64,000 bases of DNA from assembly GCA_012719445.1 (NCBI GenBank), contig JAAYAH010000072.1:24927-88926 (forward strand). The letters are read 5' to 3'. The notes below the pieces were generated by a model. The model was not told the origin of the DNA and did not search any database. It saw nothing but the letters and a program-made list of their open reading frames with translations. Below, one piece after another: positions 61,829-64,000 of the stretch. Each line of letters opens with the position of its first letter. Within the stretch, counting starts at the first letter, position 1. The translations under genes and the position numbers were made by a program. The DNA comes from Actinomycetales bacterium (GTDB lineage: Bacteria > Actinomycetota > Actinomycetes > Actinomycetales > Kineosporiaceae).

Positions 61829-61869
61829 CCGGGGACAGGACCGGGTCCAGGCCCGGGGACAGGACCGGG
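61829..61869. repeat. Two-unit repeat in the ppdK 3' spacer
   Basis: CCGGGGACAGGACCGGG occurs at 61829-61845 and 61853-61869, period 24. The rest of the 413-base spacer (61647-62059) shows only the ppdK terminator. Confidence 0.75.
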
Positions 61870-62059
61870 ACTCCGGCCTGCCGGTGTGCCGAACGGGTGA
61901 CCGGTACACGCCCTGAGGGGTGAACCCTGCCGTCTCGCACCTTCCATCGGGTGATCTCCGTTTCAAGCCCTCCGCGAACGTCGTCGACAACGCTGGGGAA
62001 CGACTCCCAGAAATCTCCACGAGAGTCCCCTCAGCACCCAGCACAGTGAGGGAGAACGG

Positions 62060-62266
62060 ATGACCGTCGATCCCACACCGCAGACCGTGCCGACCGGTGC
62101 CTCGCCCGCGAGCACGGACCGCCGCGACGAGCCGCTGATGAGCTTCCTCGCGGGGCACCTGCCCATCTCACTGATCATGGATCTGGCCATGCCTGCCGGA
62201 CCCCACTCCGACGAGTTACTCCGCATGGAGTACGGTCCCGACGCGCCGTGGCCAGAGTCACGCTGA
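62060..62266 (+). CDS. Small conserved-looking protein
   Basis: A 68-residue protein. After a polar N-terminus, MSFLAGHLPISLIMDLAMPAGPHSDELLR is an amphipathic segment with PISLIMDL at its centre. There is no signal peptide or Cys. GGGAGAACGG precedes the ATG, which supports translation. I have no firm family name. It is isolated between ppdK and tRNA-Lys. Confidence 0.55.
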   Translation: MTVDPTPQTVPTGASPASTDRRDEPLMSFLAGHLPISLIMDLAMPAGPHSDELLRMEYGPDAPWPESR

Positions 62267-62325
62267 GATCGGAAGGAACCGATTTCGTGGTCCACCCACG
62301 ACGCTGATAACCTCTGAGCCGTTGC

Positions 62326-62401
<76 letters not shown>

Positions 62402-62413
62402 AACCCCCAGGTC

Positions 62414-62439
62414 AGGGCCACTCCCCCGCGAGTGGCCCT
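62414..62439. terminator. Hairpin between tRNA-Lys and integrase
   Basis: A perfect 10-bp stem (62414-62423 with 62430-62439) closes on CCCCGC. It can end both the tRNA and the converging integrase transcripts. Confidence 0.65.
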
Positions 62440-62455
62440 CACTTGTTTCCACCCT

Positions 62456-63682
62456 TTACCCACACGTTTCGTCATCGTCGGTGTCGCCCCGTTCATCATC
62501 ATCGGGACCTCGCTGTTCGTCATCGTCGGTGTCTGGCTGTACAGCCTCCAGAACACCTGCGGCACCGGTGGCGGCCACGCGGCGCCCGTAGTAGTGATCC
62601 GTGGTCATCGAGACCTTGGCGTGGCCGAGCTGGTCGGCCGCTGCCCGAGCGGTGAGCCCGGCCCGGTCCATGAGGGTGGCGACGGTGCGCCGGAAGGTGT
62701 GCGAGGTGATGTCGGGGTAGCCGGCCCGGTCGAAGACCTCCCGGAGGTCCCCCTGGGTGTTGCTGGGATCCCGCAGCCTCCCGGTCGGTGAGGTGAACAC
62801 GGCATCCCAGGGGTTGTCCACCCGGGCGGCGTACCGACGCCGGAGCATGGTCACCGCCCACGAGGGCAGCTCGACGATCCGCCATCCCGACCTCGACTTG
62901 GGCTTGGGCTTGATGACCAGGCCGACCCCGGTGATCCGGATGACGGTCCCCCGGACCTCCACCGTGCCCGCCTTCAGGTCGACCGCGGACCAGGTGATCG
63001 CGGAGGTCTCCCCGATGCGCAGACCGGTGGCCAGCATCATGTCGACGAAGTCGACCAGGTCCCAGTCGACGGCCTTCTGGTCCTTGGCGACCTTCTCGCG
63101 CAGGTCCTGCACCTCGGCCAGCTCCAGCGCCCGGCGGACCTTGCCGTTGCTCTTGATCCGAGCTGCATCACGGACCGGGTTCCCCGACAGGGCGTCGTGC
63201 CGAGTGGCCAGCCCGAACATCCCCGACAGCACGGTACGGGTCAGCTTCGCCACCGACACCCCATGACGGTCACGCGTCGTCTTCAACACCCGGTCCACCC
63301 GCGCGACGGTGACCTCGCGGAGCCGGAGACCTCCGATGGCAGGGATGATCTGGTTGTCGATCCTGTCCCGGTAGGTCTGCTGCGTCCCCGGGGACATCTC
63401 CCCCGCCGTCACCGCGACCCGGATCTCGCTGAACCACTCCTCGGCCAACGCGGCCACCGTCGTCGACGGGGTGATGTCGGCGGCCGCGTCGGTCCTGCCC
63501 CGGTCCCGGCAGGCTTCCTTGAGCCGGTTCCGGGCAGCGGTCTCGGTCCTGCCGACACGTTCGACGCGACGGGTCATCCCGTCGTAGTCGCGGTAGTTCG
63601 CGACGGCCCGGACCCGGCCTCGGCCGAGGGCGTAGCAGCGGATCTCTCCCATCGTGCCGATGGGCAGAGGCGGACGTCCCAT
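62456..63682 (-). CDS. int: Tyrosine-type site-specific integrase
   Basis: A 408-residue phage-type recombinase. The N-terminal arm-binding region (residues ~1-65) is followed by a SAM-like core-binding domain (TVAALAEEWFSEIRV, ~70-160). The catalytic domain shows Arg in TGLRIGE, Lys in KPKPKSRSGWR, HTFRRT, His in QLGHAKV and nucleophile Tyr in DHYYGR. The C-terminus is acidic (DDDE repeats). GGGGGAGTC precedes the ATG, 15 bases after the xis stop. Its position beside tRNA-Lys shows it integrates an element there, as in pSAM2-like AICEs. Confidence 0.95.
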   Translation of the reverse strand: MGRPPLPIGTMGEIRCYALGRGRVRAVANYRDYDGMTRRVERVGRTETAARNRLKEACRDRGRTDAAADITPSTTVAALAEEWFSEIRVAVTAGEMSPGTQQTYRDRIDNQIIPAIGGLRLREVTVARVDRVLKTTRDRHGVSVAKLTRTVLSGMFGLATRHDALSGNPVRDAARIKSNGKVRRALELAEVQDLREKVAKDQKAVDWDLVDFVDMMLATGLRIGETSAITWSAVDLKAGTVEVRGTVIRITGVGLVIKPKPKSRSGWRIVELPSWAVTMLRRRYAARVDNPWDAVFTSPTGRLRDPSNTQGDLREVFDRAGYPDITSHTFRRTVATLMDRAGLTARAAADQLGHAKVSMTTDHYYGRRVAATGAAGVLEAVQPDTDDDEQRGPDDDERGDTDDDETCG

Positions 63683-63697
63683 GCTCGACTCCCCCGC

Positions 63698-63874
63698 TCA
63701 GACCTGAGTGCCGCGGGACTTGAACCAGGCGACCACGTCCTCCGGCTCGTACCGGAGGTAGCGCCCGACCGGCCGACCCTTCGGTCCGTAGTTGCGGGTG
63801 CGCCACTGGTAGATCGTTTTCACGGGGACGCCGAGGTAGACAGCGACGTCCTGCACGCTCCACAGGCGTTCCAT
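63698..63874 (-). CDS. xis: Excisionase / helix-turn-helix protein
   Basis: A 58-residue winged-helix protein from ATG 63874. LWSVQDVAVYLGVPVKTIYQWR is cut here to VQDVAVYLGVPVKTIY, the classical excisionase (HTH_17) helix-turn-helix, followed by GRYLRYEPEDVVAWF, the wing. It lies just upstream of int, as in actinobacterial integrative elements, and should bend DNA for excision. A GTG at 63889 gives five more residues but is too near AAGGAA to use it. Confidence 0.9.
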   Translation of the reverse strand: MERLWSVQDVAVYLGVPVKTIYQWRTRNYGPKGRPVGRYLRYEPEDVVAWFKSRGTQV

Positions 63875-63916
63875 TGCTGGTGTTCTCACTTCCTTCGAGT
63901 GGGTGATCTTGGATGG

Positions 63917-64000
63917 TCAGGCGGCTGGCTCCTGGTGGTGCTGGCCGAGTTGGTGGGTGAGTTCGTCGCGGGCGGTCTGGTGTTGTTCGCGGGCGCGGGC
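63917..64000 (-). CDS. C-terminus of the gene upstream of xis (partial)
   Basis: The minus-strand frame is open from the window edge to a TGA at 63917, giving at least 27 residues rich in Gln, His and Arg (QTARDELTHQLGQHHQEP). In pSAM2-like elements this position is usually taken by a replication initiator, so this is probably its end, but nothing here proves it. Confidence 0.5.
   Translation of the reverse strand, partial: ARAREQHQTARDELTHQLGQHHQEPAA

Overview
The window is very GC-rich DNA with strong third-position GC bias, many GTG starts and several apparently leaderless genes. Its gene content is actinobacterial: DUF397 and DUF5753-type XRE proteins, a DUF574 methyltransferase, MMPL, oligoribonuclease, HrpA and a pSAM2-like int/xis end. 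This points to a soil or plant-associated member of the Actinomycetota. The genus cannot be fixed from the sequence alone.

Layout. 1-3.6 kb: the end of an SMC-like ATPase gene, a secreted CBM2-pectate lyase and a SigG-like ECF sigma factor with a SnoaL-type tail. 3.6-10.3 kb: a two-gene minus-strand operon, an M48-like metallopeptidase overlapping a 1769-residue protein that combines a kinase-like N-terminus, a DUF4011/superfamily-1 helicase and a C-terminal nuclease-like domain. It looks like an uncharacterised defence-type system and is the strongest discovery candidate here. 10.4-13.8 kb: a hypothetical gene, then an MMPL exporter with its TetR regulator. 13.8-19.8 kb: an AT-richer spacer, a secreted SH3-like protein, then a five-gene operon of two lipoproteins, a MacA-like adaptor with a peptidoglycan-binding domain, an ABC ATPase and a FtsX-type permease. 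19.8-23.1 kb: a hybrid histidine kinase (PAS, REC, Hpt) divergent from a single-domain response regulator. 23.3-26.7 kb: two tandem DUF4360 secreted proteins and a PBP4-type carboxypeptidase. 27-30.1 kb: a methyltransferase and a RecQ-family helicase. 30.4-35.7 kb: exported proteins (a TAP-like peptidase, a META-like lipoprotein, a CBM2-expansin) and an alpha/beta hydrolase flanked by two copies of one long palindrome. 36-42.4 kb: a LuxR two-component pair, small genes, a second hydrolase and a GGDEF/EAL protein. 42.4-46 kb: a frameshifted S8 protease and a DUF3048 lipoprotein ending in a perfect 60-base palindrome. 46-49.8 kb: a DUF397 / XRE / HATPase / winged-helix / DUF574 island with a repeated TGCACGTGCA motif. 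50-58.5 kb: HrpA, a PLD-like protein, a DUF4352-like protein, PrsW and oligoribonuclease. 58.6-64 kb: tRNA-His, pyruvate phosphate dikinase, a small protein, tRNA-Lys(CTT), and the int/xis end of an integrative element inserted beside that tRNA.

How it fits together. The secreted pectate lyase and expansin both carry CBM2 and suggest attack on plant cell walls. Several regulators (sigma factor, hybrid kinase, LuxR pair, c-di-GMP protein, XRE island) point to a complex life cycle. Many gene ends and spacers carry short tandem minisatellites of 10-65 bases, an unusual feature repeated across the whole window.
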